DNA of 64,000 bases from assembly GCA_030247555.1 (NCBI GenBank), contig JAOTSD010000005.1, forward strand, positions 43,325 to 107,324, written 5' to 3'. A program made the translations under genes and the position numbers. The DNA comes from Siculibacillus sp. (GTDB taxonomy: Bacteria > Pseudomonadota > Alphaproteobacteria > Rhizobiales > Ancalomicrobiaceae). The notes beneath the pieces were generated by a model that saw nothing but the letters and a program-made list of their open reading frames with translations, was not told the DNA's origin and did not search any database. Below are positions 34,969 to 43,305 of the stretch, piece after piece (positions within the stretch are counted from its first letter, which is position 1; each line of letters starts with the position of its first letter).

Positions 34969-36798
34969 ATGGCCGAAAACAACGCCAATCAGGTTTCCGG
35001 CGCGTCCGGCAAGGCCTATTCCTTCATCGACCACACCTTCGACGTGGTGGTCGTCGGCGCCGGCGGCGCCGGCCTGCGCGCCGTCACCGGCGCTTCCGAG
35101 GCCGGCCTCAAGACGGCCTGCGTCACCAAGGTCTTCCCGACCCGTTCGCACACCGTGGCGGCTCAGGGCGGCGTCGCCGCCTCGCTCGGCAACATGGGCC
35201 GCGACGACTGGCGCTTCCACATGTACGACACCGTCAAGGGGTCGGACTGGCTGGGTGATCAGGACGCCATCGAATACCTGGTGCGCAACGCGCCCGCCGC
35301 CGTCTACGAGCTGGAGCACTGGGGCGTGCCCTTCTCCCGCACCGAGGACGGCCGCATCTACCAGCGTCCGTTCGGCGGCATGACCACGGACTACGGCAAG
35401 GGCATCGCCCAGCGCACCTGCGCCGCCGCCGACCGCACCGGTCACGCCATGCTGCACACGCTCTACGGTCAGTCGCTGCGCTACGGGGCGGAGTTCTTCA
35501 TCGAGTATTTCGCCATCGACTTGATCATGGACGCCGACGGCGCCTGCCGTGGCGTCGTGGCGCTCTGCCTCGAGGACGGCACGCTGCACCGCTTCCGCGC
35601 CCAGAAGACCATTCTGGCGACCGGCGGCTACGGCCGGGCCTACTTCTCCTGCACTTCCGCCCACACCTGCACCGGCGACGGCGGCGGCATGGTGCTGCGC
35701 GCCGGCCTTCCGCTGCAGGATCTGGAATTCGTGCAGTTCCATCCGACCGGCATCTACGGCGCCGGCGTCCTCATCACCGAGGGCGCGCGCGGCGAGGGCG
35801 GCTATCTCACCAACGCCGCCGGTGAGCGCTTCATGGAGCGCTATGCCCCCTCCGCCAAGGATCTGGCTTCCCGCGACGTCGTCTCGCGCTCCATCACCAT
35901 GGAGATCCGCGAAGGCCGCGGCGTCGGCAAGAACAAGGATCACATCCACCTGCACCTCGACCATCTCGATCCCGCGATTCTGGCCGAGCGTCTGCCGGGC
36001 ATCACCGAGTCGGCGAAGATCTTCGCCGGCGTCGACCTCACCAAGGAACCGATCCCGATCCTTCCGACCGTCCATTACAACATGGGCGGCATCCCGACGA
36101 ACTTCCACGGCGAGGTCCTGACCAAGAAGAACGGCGACCCCGACTCGGTCGTCCCCGGCCTGATGGCGATCGGCGAGGCGGCCTGCGTCTCCGTCCACGG
36201 CGCCAACCGTCTCGGCTCCAACTCGCTCACCGACCTCGTGGTCTTCGGCCGCGCCGCCGGTCTGCGCTGCAAGGAGACGGTGGTGCCGAACGCCCGTCAG
36301 CCGGAGCTTCCGGCCGGCGCCGGCGAGCTCGCGGTCTCCCGCCTCGACAGGTATCGCCACGCCTCCGGCTCCACCGCCACGGCGGAGCTGCGCAACGCCA
36401 TGCAGCGCACCATGCAGAACAACTGCGCGGTGTTCCGCACCGGCGAGGTGCTGGAAGAGGGCGTCGAGCTCATCCAGGAGGTCTGGGAGGGCCTGCCGAA
36501 CGTCGAGGTCACCGACCGTTCGCTGGTGTGGAACTCCGATCTCGTCGAGACATTGGAGTTCGAGAACCTGATCGAACAGGCGGTCGTCACCATGAACTCC
36601 GCGGCCGCCCGCAAGGAAAGCCGTGGCGCCCATGCCCGCGAGGACTACCCGAACCGCGACGACGCCAACTGGATGAAGCACACGCTGGCCTGGGCCGACG
36701 GCGCCACCCGCAAGGTCACGCTCGACGACCGCCCGGTGCACGCCTTCACCATGACCGACGACATCGCCTACATCGAGCCCAAGGCTCGCGTGTACTGA
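34969..36798 (+). CDS. sdhA: Succinate dehydrogenase flavoprotein subunit
   Basis: 609 residues. It oxidises succinate to fumarate and passes electrons to SdhB. The N-terminal FAD motif [13 protein letters not shown] is followed by [11 protein letters not shown] with the His that links FAD covalently. The substrate-site residues lie in [20 protein letters not shown]. The C-terminus (ARVY) is normal. It starts 5 bp after sdhD. A hairpin with a UUCG loop separates it from sdhB. Confidence 0.98.
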   Translation: MAENNANQVSGASGKAYSFIDHTFDVVVVGAGGAGLRAVTGASEAGLKTACVTKVFPTRSHTVAAQGGVAASLGNMGRDDWRFHMYDTVKGSDWLGDQDAIEYLVRNAPAAVYELEHWGVPFSRTEDGRIYQRPFGGMTTDYGKGIAQRTCAAADRTGHAMLHTLYGQSLRYGAEFFIEYFAIDLIMDADGACRGVVALCLEDGTLHRFRAQKTILATGGYGRAYFSCTSAHTCTGDGGGMVLRAGLPLQDLEFVQFHPTGIYGAGVLITEGARGEGGYLTNAAGERFMERYAPSAKDLASRDVVSRSITMEIREGRGVGKNKDHIHLHLDHLDPAILAERLPGITESAKIFAGVDLTKEPIPILPTVHYNMGGIPTNFHGEVLTKKNGDPDSVVPGLMAIGEAACVSVHGANRLGSNSLTDLVVFGRAAGLRCKETVVPNARQPELPAGAGELAVSRLDRYRHASGSTATAELRNAMQRTMQNNCAVFRTGEVLEEGVELIQEVWEGLPNVEVTDRSLVWNSDLVETLEFENLIEQAVVTMNSAAARKESRGAHAREDYPNRDDANWMKHTLAWADGATRKVTLDDRPVHAFTMTDDIAYIEPKARVY

Positions 36799-36812
36799 TC
36801 CCGCTCGCGCAC

Positions 36813-36840
36813 TCGCCGTCGGCCTTCGGGCCGACGGCGA
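36813..36840 (+). other. UUCG-capped hairpin between sdhA and sdhB
   Basis: TCGCCGTCGGCC (36813-36824) pairs perfectly over 12 bp with 36829-36840 around a TTCG tetraloop, one of the most stable RNA hairpins. No T-tract follows and sdhB begins 33 nt later, so it is more likely an mRNA stability or processing element within the operon than a terminator. Confidence 0.7.
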
Positions 36841-36873
36841 ATGAGCCAGAGTTCCCGAAGAGGTGAGACCGAG

Positions 36874-37653
36874 ATGGTTCAGCTCACGTTGCCCAAGAAT
36901 TCGGTGGTCAAGACCGGCAAGACCTGGCCGAAGCCCACCGGAGCCACCAAGCTCAGGGAATACCGCGTCTATCGCTGGAACCCGGACGACGGGGCCAATC
37001 CGCGCATCGACACCTATTTTGTCGACCTCGACGATTGCGGGCCGATGGTGCTCGACGGTCTCATCTACATCAAGAGCAAGATCGACCCGACGCTGACCTT
37101 CCGCCGCTCCTGCCGTGAAGGCATCTGCGGCTCCTGCGCCATGAACATCGACGGTCTCAACACGCTGGCCTGCACCAAGGGCATGGACGAGATCAAGGGC
37201 GTGGTGAAGGTCTATCCGCTGCCGCACATGCCGGTGGTCAAGGACCTGATCCCCGACCTCACCAACTTCTACGCCCAGCACCGCTCGATCGAGCCCTGGC
37301 TGAAGACGGTGACCCCGGAGCCGCAGACCGAGTGGCGGCAGTCCCACGAGGACCGCTCCAAGCTCGACGGTCTCTACGAGTGCATCCTCTGCGCCTCGTG
37401 TTCGACCTCCTGCCCGAGCTACTGGTGGAACAGCGACCGCTACCTCGGCCCGGCGGTGCTCCTCCAAGCCTATCGCTGGCTGATCGACAGCCGCGACGAA
37501 GCGACCGGCGAGCGCCTCGACAACCTCGAGGATCCGTTCCGCCTCTATCGCTGCCACACCATCATGAACTGTACCAACACCTGCCCCAAGGGCCTGAACC
37601 CGGCCAAGGCGATCGCCGAGATCAAGAAGATGCTGATCGAGCGCCGCCTCTGA
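36874..37653 (+). CDS. sdhB: Succinate dehydrogenase iron-sulfur subunit
   Basis: 259 residues. Three clusters are visible: [15 protein letters not shown] with a later Cys for 2Fe-2[17 protein letters not shown] for 4Fe-4S, and [17 protein letters not shown] for 3Fe-4S. It carries electrons from SdhA to the quinone site. The start is ATG 36874 behind GAAGAGGTGAGACC; an in-frame ATG at 36841 abuts the hairpin and would have no ribosome-binding site. A clear terminator follows. Confidence 0.98.
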   Translation: MVQLTLPKNSVVKTGKTWPKPTGATKLREYRVYRWNPDDGANPRIDTYFVDLDDCGPMVLDGLIYIKSKIDPTLTFRRSCREGICGSCAMNIDGLNTLACTKGMDEIKGVVKVYPLPHMPVVKDLIPDLTNFYAQHRSIEPWLKTVTPEPQTEWRQSHEDRSKLDGLYECILCASCSTSCPSYWWNSDRYLGPAVLLQAYRWLIDSRDEATGERLDNLEDPFRLYRCHTIMNCTNTCPKGLNPAKAIAEIKKMLIERRL

Positions 37654-37676
37654 TCGCCACGGCACCGAAGACGAAG

Positions 37677-37708
37677 AGCCCCGGCGGAGCGACCCGCCGG
37701 GGCTTTTT
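37677..37708 (+). terminator. Rho-independent terminator of sdhCDAB
   Basis: An 11 bp stem (AGCCCCGGCGG / CCGCCGGGGCT) with a 6 nt loop runs directly into TTTTT (37704-37708). It lies 24 bp after the sdhB stop. Confidence 0.92.
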
Positions 37709-37776
37709 CATCTTCGTCGGATCCGCCGCGAGGCCTCGGGGGGATCGCATCGAACGCGATTCGCCTCGAACCGGCC

Positions 37777-38361
37777 TCACGCCCGGCCGAACAGGCCGTC
37801 GATCACCGACCGGCGCTGCAATTCGACCACCGCCGTCGCCCATCCGTAGCCGTCGCCCATCGCCTCGCGCAGGATGGAGACCGGGGACGGCGTCTCCGGC
37901 ACCATCAGGCCGACGACGTCGCCGCCCTCGTATTCGAGCTCCGCTCCCGCCTTCAGCGCCAACCGCTGCATCTGCGAATTCGACGCCAGGCAGTTCATGT
38001 AGATGCGGCGGATGCGCCGGTTGCGCGCCGAGAGCACCACCGCCTTCATCAGCCGCGAACCGAACCCGTGTCCCTGGTGATCCCGTTCGACAGAGAAGGC
38101 CGCCTCGGCTTCCGTGCGACTGGTGCCGAGCTTCCTGAGCTCGCCGACGCCGACGAGATGGCCGTCGACGAAGACGCCGTGGATCAACGTGTCGAGGGTG
38201 AAGCTCGTTTTCGCATAGCGGGAGATGAACTCGTCGCCGGCCACCATGCCGAAGCGATTGCGTCGCGTCGCCGGATCGAGACGCAGCAGATGGTCGCGGA
38301 AGGCCGGACCGTCGGCCGCCCACAGCTTGCGGATCGAGCCGCCGTCGGAATGATCGTTCAT
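37777..38361 (-). CDS. GNAT-family N-acetyltransferase
   Basis: 194 residues. AFSVERDHQGHGFGSRLMKAVV is motif A of the GNAT fold with Q-x-x-G-x-G/S, and the opening HLLRLDPATRRNRFG resembles acetyltransferases of the subgroup often linked to acetyl-CoA synthetase control. It may act on a protein or a small amine. A GAGGAGG site precedes ATG 38361; the much longer open frame (to 38658) is not used. It faces sdhB across the terminator. Confidence 0.85.
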   Translation of the reverse strand: MNDHSDGGSIRKLWAADGPAFRDHLLRLDPATRRNRFGMVAGDEFISRYAKTSFTLDTLIHGVFVDGHLVGVGELRKLGTSRTEAEAAFSVERDHQGHGFGSRLMKAVVLSARNRRIRRIYMNCLASNSQMQRLALKAGAELEYEGGDVVGLMVPETPSPVSILREAMGDGYGWATAVVELQRRSVIDGLFGRA

Positions 38362-38633
38362 GATCGCCTCCTCGTGTCGTCCACGGTAGGTGCATCGCAG
38401 CATTTCTCGAAATATTATTGTGCGATGCGATATGGCGAGAATGCGGCACTCGGGACAATTTCGTATGACGTTACCGAGAGGCGGTTTCCGGAAACTGCGG
38501 ATCGATATCTTTTCGGTCATCGCGAATTCGCCGCCTTCGTCGCGGAAACTCGCCTTCATCCGCCGCGGGGGTCGCGATCGGACGCGGATCGCGGTAGAAA
38601 CGCCGGCGAGACCTCTTTCGGGAGACGGGGACG

Positions 38634-39209
38634 ATGATTCGCGCAGATCGCGTGGCACTGGCGCTGCTTCTCGCCGGCACGGTCGCCGGCTGTGGCCGGC
38701 TCGGCCTCAACGACGGCCCGACCGTCCCCCGCTACGAGCCGCTGCCCGCCGCTCCCACCGCGCCGGTGACCCAGGGCACGCTGCAGCCGCTGCCGCCCGC
38801 CCCCGGCGCGCCGGGTGCCACACAGCCGCTCGATCCGAACGCTCCGCCGCCGGTCGCCGCCCCCGGTGCGCCGCCGCCTTCCGCCGCGCCGACCAAGGTC
38901 GCCGAGGCCGCGCCGGACAAGGGTCAACCGGTCGGCCGCACCGATCTCCTCGGTGGTTGGCGCGTCGCCTCCGGCTCCGACAATTGCCAACTCTTCATGA
39001 ACCTGACGAGTTGGGCCGGGGGTTATCGCGCCATCTCCAAGGGTTGCACCTCGCCGGAACTCGCCAGGATCTCGGCTTGGGACCTCCAGGGTCGTCAGGT
39101 CACCCTCAAGGGCGCCGACGGCGGCGTGGTGGCCACCCTCAACAGCCAGGGCGGCGAGCGATTCGCCGGCACCACGGCTTCCAAGCTGCCGATCTCGCTG
39201 TCGCGTTGA
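38634..39209 (+). CDS. Omp19-like outer-membrane lipoprotein, AprI/Inh protease-inhibitor domain
   Basis: 191 residues. A lipoprotein signal ends in AGTVAGC with the lipidated Cys at 20. A Pro/Ala-rich spacer (about 25-95) leads to a beta-barrel AprI/Inh domain (about 100-191) with a Cys pair at 118 and 138, matching the family disulfide. The domain order and the C-terminal TLSR-like end (LPISLSR) resemble Brucella Omp19, which inhibits proteases. Here it probably shields the envelope from secreted or foreign proteases. ATG 38634 follows GGGAGACGGGG. Confidence 0.85.
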   Translation: MIRADRVALALLLAGTVAGCGRLGLNDGPTVPRYEPLPAAPTAPVTQGTLQPLPPAPGAPGATQPLDPNAPPPVAAPGAPPPSAAPTKVAEAAPDKGQPVGRTDLLGGWRVASGSDNCQLFMNLTSWAGGYRAISKGCTSPELARISAWDLQGRQVTLKGADGGVVATLNSQGGERFAGTTASKLPISLSR

Positions 39210-39313
39210 TCCCGCCCCGACGGTGACGCCGCCACGCACGACCGAGGAGCGCGGCCACGTCGTCCCGGCGATCCTCGTGAGCCGCCACCGCCCACCATGC
39301 AACGGGTGCAGCC

Positions 39314-39718
39314 ATGCCGACCGTCCGCCTGCTCACCGACGACAAACTCTCCCCCGCGGCGCGCGCCGTCTTCGACGACATCCGCGCCACCCGCAAGACC
39401 ACGTACGTCAACGATTTCTGGCGCGGGCTCGCCAACGACCCGGTGACGCTGAAACGCACCTGGGAGAGCATCAAGCAGGTGATGGGGCCGGGCAGCCTCG
39501 ACCCGCTGGTGAAGGAGATGCTCTACGTCGCGGTGTCGATCGCCCACGGCTGCGAATATTGCGTCGCCTCGCACACGGCTTCGGCCCGCACCAAGGGCAT
39601 GACTCCCGAGCAGCACATGGAACTGGTCGCTGTGGTCGGCATGGCGGCGGAGACCAACCGGCTCGTCACCGCCCTCCAGGTGCCGGTCGACGAGATCTTC
39701 CGAACCCCGCCGGCCTGA
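39314..39718 (+). CDS. AhpD-like carboxymuconolactone decarboxylase family protein
   Basis: 134 residues. The AhpD core motif HGCEYCVASH places redox cysteines at C80 and C83 with H87 behind them. Proteins of this type act as alkyl hydroperoxidases or relays for peroxiredoxins; the remaining helices (LVKEMLYVAVSIAHG) are typical. It is a single gene with no peroxiredoxin beside it. The ribosome-binding site is weak. Confidence 0.85.
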   Translation: MPTVRLLTDDKLSPAARAVFDDIRATRKTTYVNDFWRGLANDPVTLKRTWESIKQVMGPGSLDPLVKEMLYVAVSIAHGCEYCVASHTASARTKGMTPEQHMELVAVVGMAAETNRLVTALQVPVDEIFRTPPA

Positions 39719-39791
39719 GCCGTGCCCCGCCCGCGCGGACGCGCACGCTCATGTGATCGCCGCTCGCCCGCGACGGTGGCATGATCGGGCC

Positions 39792-40097
39792 ATGGCACGG
39801 ATCCTCGACATCGCCATCCTCGCCGCGGCGCTGACCGGGGCGACCCTCGCGGGTGCGTCGGTCGCCGAGGCCGCCGACGACTGCAGCTGTCGGGCGCCCG
39901 GTCGACGCGTCGAACTCGGCGGCACCGCCTGCCTGCCCTCGCCGGCCGGCCCGCGGCTCGCCCGCTGCGTCATGGTGCTCAACAATCCGTCGTGGCAGTT
40001 CCTCGAAACGCCGTGCCCGGTGTCCTCGGTCCCCGATCCCGGCGAACCCCGCCGCATCGCCGGCCTCGCACCGCTCGCCGCCGGCGCGCGCCGCTGA
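39792..40097 (+). CDS. Small secreted Cys-containing hypothetical protein
   Basis: 101 residues, no recognised family. A signal peptide (about 1-27, ending SVAEAA) is followed by a mature protein with five cysteines (31, 33, 47, 59, 75), which suggests a disulfide-bonded periplasmic domain with one free Cys. The start is ATG 39792; the frame upstream to 39753 is not needed. The pattern CSCRAPG opening the mature chain is reminiscent of small periplasmic proteins in Hyphomicrobiales, but I cannot name one. Confidence 0.65.
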   Translation: MARILDIAILAAALTGATLAGASVAEAADDCSCRAPGRRVELGGTACLPSPAGPRLARCVMVLNNPSWQFLETPCPVSSVPDPGEPRRIAGLAPLAAGARR

Positions 40098-40164
40098 GAG
40101 CCCGAAACGACGGAGGCGCGACCCTCCTGGCCCGCACCCTTCGAATCCGTCCGTGACCGGCGCC

Positions 40165-40371
40165 TCACCAGTCCGACAGCACCACGTCCTCGTTCCAGGC
40201 GACGCCCATGACTTCCTTGATCACCGCCTGCCCGCAGATCACCCGCTTGTGCTCGGCGTCATAGGTCAGCGTCGGGCCGCCGTGCAACTGCCAGCCCTTG
40301 TTGAGGGCGGCGGAGACCCGCTTGCAGAAGGCGGCGTCGTCGGGACCGGTGAGATAGCGATAGAGTTTCAT
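40165..40371 (-). CDS. DUF1737 domain protein
   Basis: 68 residues. MKLYRYLTGPDDAAFCKRVS with a following LNKGWQLHG and VICGQAVIKEV is the DUF1737 pattern, a small domain of unknown role found alone or fused in alphaproteobacteria. It starts 8 bp after the malyl-CoA lyase-like gene stop and is likely co-transcribed with it. Confidence 0.82.
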   Translation of the reverse strand: MKLYRYLTGPDDAAFCKRVSAALNKGWQLHGGPTLTYDAEHKRVICGQAVIKEVMGVAWNEDVVLSDW

Positions 40372-40379
40372 GGATCCCC

Positions 40380-41267
40380 TCAGGCGCCCGCCGCCGCGGC
40401 GATGGCCCGGGCGATGGCGACGGTACGCTCGGCCATCTCGGCGTGCAACCGCTCGACCATGCGACCGTCGAGGCTGATGACGCCCTTGGCGGCGTTCTCC
40501 GGCAGGGCGAAGGCGGCGAGGATCTTCTCGGCCTGCGCCACCTCGGCCTCGCTCGGCGAGAAGATGCGGTTGGCGCCCTCGAGCTGGTTGGGGTGGATCA
40601 GCGTCTTGCCGTCCATGCCGAGGTCGCGGCCCTGCACGCACTCGGCGAGGAAGCCCTCGGCGTCGGAGAGGTTGTTGTAGACACCGTCGATGACGTCGAG
40701 GCCATGGGCGCGCCCGGCGGCGACCGCCGTCGTCAGCCACGCCAGCATCGGCGCCCGGCCAGCGACGAAGCGCGCCCGCGTCTCCTTGGCCAGATCGTTG
40801 GTGCCGAGCACGAAGACGGCCAGACGCCGCCCCTCTTTCACCGAAGCGGCGGCGGCGATGGCCCCGGCGTTCAGCACCGCGAGCGGCGTCTCGAACATCG
40901 CCCAGATCGCGACGCTCTCCGGCGCGCCCATCCGGTCGAGCACCGCGTTCGCCTCGAAGACGTCGGCCGCGCTCGACACCTTGGGGATCAGCACCGCGTC
41001 GGGGGTGACCCCCGCCGCCGCCTGGAGGTCGGCCATGCCCCACGGGCCGGCGAGCGAATTGACCCGGATCACCACCTCGCGCGGGCCGAAGCCGCCGGCC
41101 TTCGCCACCGCGATCACCTGATCGCGCGCGATCTCCTTGGCGTCGGGCGCGACGGAGTCCTCTAGGTCGAGGATCACCGCGTCGGTCGCCAGCGTCTTGG
41201 CCTTCTCGAGGGCGCGGGCGTTGGAACCCGGCATGTAGAGGACGCTGCGGCGCGGACGGATGGTCAT
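40380..41267 (-). CDS. mcl2: HpcH/HpaI-type CoA-ester lyase, (3S)-malyl-CoA thioesterase-like
   Basis: 295 residues of the CitE-like aldolase fold. RSVLYMPGSNARALEKA, AVILDLEDSVAPDAK (metal-binding acidics), VIRVNS and AMFETPLAVLNAG are present. The length and opening fit the Mcl2 (3S)-malyl-CoA thioesterase of the ethylmalonyl-CoA pathway more than the longer Mcl1 lyase, but lyase activity is not excluded. With the mesaconyl-CoA hydratase gene 6 kb away it suggests acetyl-CoA assimilation without isocitrate lyase. ATG 41267 has GGAGTGAA upstream. Confidence 0.8.
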   Translation of the reverse strand: MTIRPRRSVLYMPGSNARALEKAKTLATDAVILDLEDSVAPDAKEIARDQVIAVAKAGGFGPREVVIRVNSLAGPWGMADLQAAAGVTPDAVLIPKVSSAADVFEANAVLDRMGAPESVAIWAMFETPLAVLNAGAIAAAASVKEGRRLAVFVLGTNDLAKETRARFVAGRAPMLAWLTTAVAAGRAHGLDVIDGVYNNLSDAEGFLAECVQGRDLGMDGKTLIHPNQLEGANRIFSPSEAEVAQAEKILAAFALPENAAKGVISLDGRMVERLHAEMAERTVAIARAIAAAAGA

Positions 41268-41458
41268 GGGTTCACTCCGGCGTGACGAGAAATCGGTGGC
41301 CGCGCCCCGGCGGGCTCCGACCCGATCGCACCGGACCGCGGGCCGTTCCCGGCTCGCCTTCGGCGCGAACTCCTGTTCGACCGGGTCCGAGCGACCCGAT
41401 CCCACCATGCTCTAGCGAAGCCCGTGCTGCACCGCAATCGGCCGATCGGCGAAGGCGA

Positions 41459-41839
41459 TCAGTCGCGCCGGCGCGGCTCGAGGTGTCCGGCGAGCGCCAA
41501 GAGCCCGATGATCAGCCAGGCCGAGATCATGGTCGAGCCGCCGGTCGGCGCCGCATAGGGGAAGAGCCGATGGCCCTGGAGCGTGAGAAGGGTCACGTCG
41601 GTACCGAAAAGCGCCGCGCCGAGGCCGAGCGCCGCCGAAGCCGCCGCCAGTGTCCACCGCTCGCCCGAGCGCGCCACCAGCGCCGCGAGCCCGGTCAGCG
41701 CGGCGGCGTGCACCATCAGGACCTCCGCCGCCTTCTCCAGTGCCGCGCCGCCGGTGACGTGCGCCGCGATCGCCGCATCGGCGACACCGAAGGCGCCGAG
41801 CAGCGCCGCGAGAACCACGAGGAGGGACGAAGGACGCAT
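41459..41839 (-). CDS. DUF423 (YgdD-like) membrane protein
   Basis: 126 residues, four hydrophobic helices. GVADAAIAAHVTGG near the N-terminus and YAAPTGGSTMISAWLIIG near the end are the DUF423 pattern. Role unknown. It lies 48 bp after pyrC on the same strand and may share its transcript. Confidence 0.82.
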   Translation of the reverse strand: MRPSSLLVVLAALLGAFGVADAAIAAHVTGGAALEKAAEVLMVHAAALTGLAALVARSGERWTLAAASAALGLGAALFGTDVTLLTLQGHRLFPYAAPTGGSTMISAWLIIGLLALAGHLEPRRRD

Positions 41840-41887
41840 GGTGGAGGCCTCATCGGAGGGGTTCGGAAATCGGCGGAAGCGGCCGCA

Positions 41888-42922
41888 TCAGGCCGGCGAC
41901 CAGCCGACGGTCTCGCCACCGAAGAGCGTGACGATCTCGCCCTCGCCCTCGACTTCGACCGCCACCGGCACCGGATGCGGCCGCTCGACCCAGGTGACCC
42001 GCTCCTCGTTGGACGCCAGCCCGTAGAAGGCCGGCCCGTTGAGCGAGGCGAAGGCCTCGAAGCGATCGAGCGCACCTTCCGCGGCGAAGACGTCGAGATA
42101 GGCCTCGATCGCCGTCGGGGCGGAGAACACCCCGGCGCAGCCGCAGGCGGCTTCCTTCAGGTGGCGCATGTGCGGCGCCGTGTCGGTGCCGAGGAAGAAG
42201 CAGGCTTCGCCGCCGGTGGCCGCCTCGCGCAGCGCCCGCTTGTGGGTGGAGCGCTTGAGGATGGGAAGGCAGTACATGTGCGGCCGGATGCCGCCGCGGA
42301 AGATCTCGTTGCGGTCGAAGAGCAGATGCTGCGGCGTCATCGTGCCGGCCATGCGGGAGGCGTTCTCCCGCACGATCGCCACCCCCTCGGCCGTGGTCAC
42401 GTGTTCGAGCACGATCCTGAGGCCGGGGAAATCGGCGAGCACGGGCACCAGCACCTCCTCGACGAAGCGCGCCTCGCGATCGAAGACGTCGACGTCGGCG
42501 CGCGTCACCTCGCCGTGGACGAGAAGCGGCATGCCCGCCTTCTCCATCGCCGCCAGCACCGGCGCCACCGCCGCGATCGAGGTGACCCCGAACTGGGAAT
42601 TGGTGGTGGCGTGCGCCGGATAGAGCTTGACCGCGGTCAGCACGCCGTCGCGGAAGCCGGCGACGAGGTCGGCCGGGTCGGTGCCGTCGGTGAGATAGGC
42701 GGTCATCAGCGGGGTGAAACTCACCCCCTCCGGCACCGCGGCGAGGATGCGCTCGCGATAGGCGGCCGCGAGCGCCGTCGTCGTCACCGGTGGTGTCAGG
42801 TTGGGCATGACGATCGCCCGGCCGAAGGCCCGCGCCGTGTGCGGCACCACCGCCCGCATCGCCGCCCCGTCACGGAAGTGCACGTGCCAGTCGTCCGGGC
42901 GGCGGAAGGTGATCGTGCGCAT
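41888..42922 (-). CDS. pyrC: Dihydroorotase, class II
   Basis: 344 residues, as in E. coli-type PyrC. It cyclises carbamoyl-aspartate to dihydroorotate in pyrimidine synthesis. The zinc-site motif DDWHVHFRDG (about 10-19), the carbamylated Lys in AVKLYPAHATTNS, PLLVHGEV and LEHVTT are all present, with the catalytic Asp in GTDTAPH. ATG 42922 follows AAGAGG by 8 nt; another in-frame ATG lies at 42943. Confidence 0.97.
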   Translation of the reverse strand: MRTITFRRPDDWHVHFRDGAAMRAVVPHTARAFGRAIVMPNLTPPVTTTALAAAYRERILAAVPEGVSFTPLMTAYLTDGTDPADLVAGFRDGVLTAVKLYPAHATTNSQFGVTSIAAVAPVLAAMEKAGMPLLVHGEVTRADVDVFDREARFVEEVLVPVLADFPGLRIVLEHVTTAEGVAIVRENASRMAGTMTPQHLLFDRNEIFRGGIRPHMYCLPILKRSTHKRALREAATGGEACFFLGTDTAPHMRHLKEAACGCAGVFSAPTAIEAYLDVFAAEGALDRFEAFASLNGPAFYGLASNEERVTWVERPHPVPVAVEVEGEGEIVTLFGGETVGWSPA

Positions 42923-43080
42923 GGAGGACCTCTTCGAACGCATGGCGGCGTGACGGAGGCGGACCGGCCCAAGTCGGTGCGGACCCCGGTCGCGGCGGCT
43001 CGCCTCAAGGGCTAAGCACGCGTCGCGGCTTCGATCAAGAGACCATTCGGCGCAGCCCACGCGATCCAAGGTCTTGAAAA

Positions 43081-43165
43081 GAAAAAAGGCCGCCTGACGG
43101 CGGCCCAAGTCTAGGGAGGAAACGCCCAAGGAGGGCAGTGAGACGGCCGAACGGGCCGTGTCACC
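43081..43165 (-). ncRNA. mmgR: Small RNA of the alpha-r8 / MmgR (suhB) type
   Basis: About 85 nt on the minus strand. It carries the exposed anti-Shine-Dalgarno decamer TTTCCTCCCT (minus strand, near 43124-43115), preceded by CCCTCCTTGGGCG, which can form the first hairpin, and followed by a 7 bp terminator stem (GGCCGCC / GGCGGCC, TGAC loop) and six Ts. These are the defining features, as I remember them, of the alpha-r8 family; in Sinorhizobium meliloti MmgR limits polyhydroxybutyrate build-up. The 5' end is inferred from the promoter. Trans-acting pairing with ribosome-binding sites is expected. Confidence 0.75.
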
Positions 43166-43171
43166 GACGCA

Positions 43172-43200
43172 AATCTAATCCCTTCGATTCGGCACTGCAA
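43172..43200 (-). promoter_or_regulatory. Promoter of the small RNA
   Basis: On the minus strand, TTGCAG (43200-43195) and TAGATT (43177-43172) are 17 bp apart, placing transcription start near 43165, just ahead of the conserved RNA body. Four of six bases match consensus in each box. Confidence 0.6.
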
Positions 43201-43212
43201 TATGGTGCGAAT

Positions 43213-43250
43213 GATGGGACAGCCATGCAAATTCGCATGGCTGTCCCATC
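43213..43250. other. Perfect 16 bp inverted repeat
   Basis: GATGGGACAGCCATGC (43213-43228) pairs exactly with 43235-43250 around AAATTC. It lies just beyond the sRNA -35 element and 56 bp past the end of the FAD dehydrogenase gene. It may terminate that gene (no T-tract, though ATT follows on the minus strand) or be a regulator site for the small RNA. Confidence 0.6.
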
Positions 43251-43305
43251 CCTGCGCGACCCCGCCCGACCCCGGCGACACTCCGCCGCGGCCTGCGACG
43301 ACCGG

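Larger units (their letters stand above)
42923..43305. other. Intergenic region between pyrC and the FAD dehydrogenase
   Basis: 383 bp. Apart from the pyrC leader it holds the small RNA (43081-43165), its promoter and a perfect 16 bp hairpin (43213-43250), each listed separately. I see no protein gene in it. Confidence 0.6.

Noticed and set aside
40141..40160. A TTCGAATCC stretch recalling the tRNA T-loop
   Set aside because: No matching acceptor, anticodon or D arms surround it, and it lies at the end of a coding gene.
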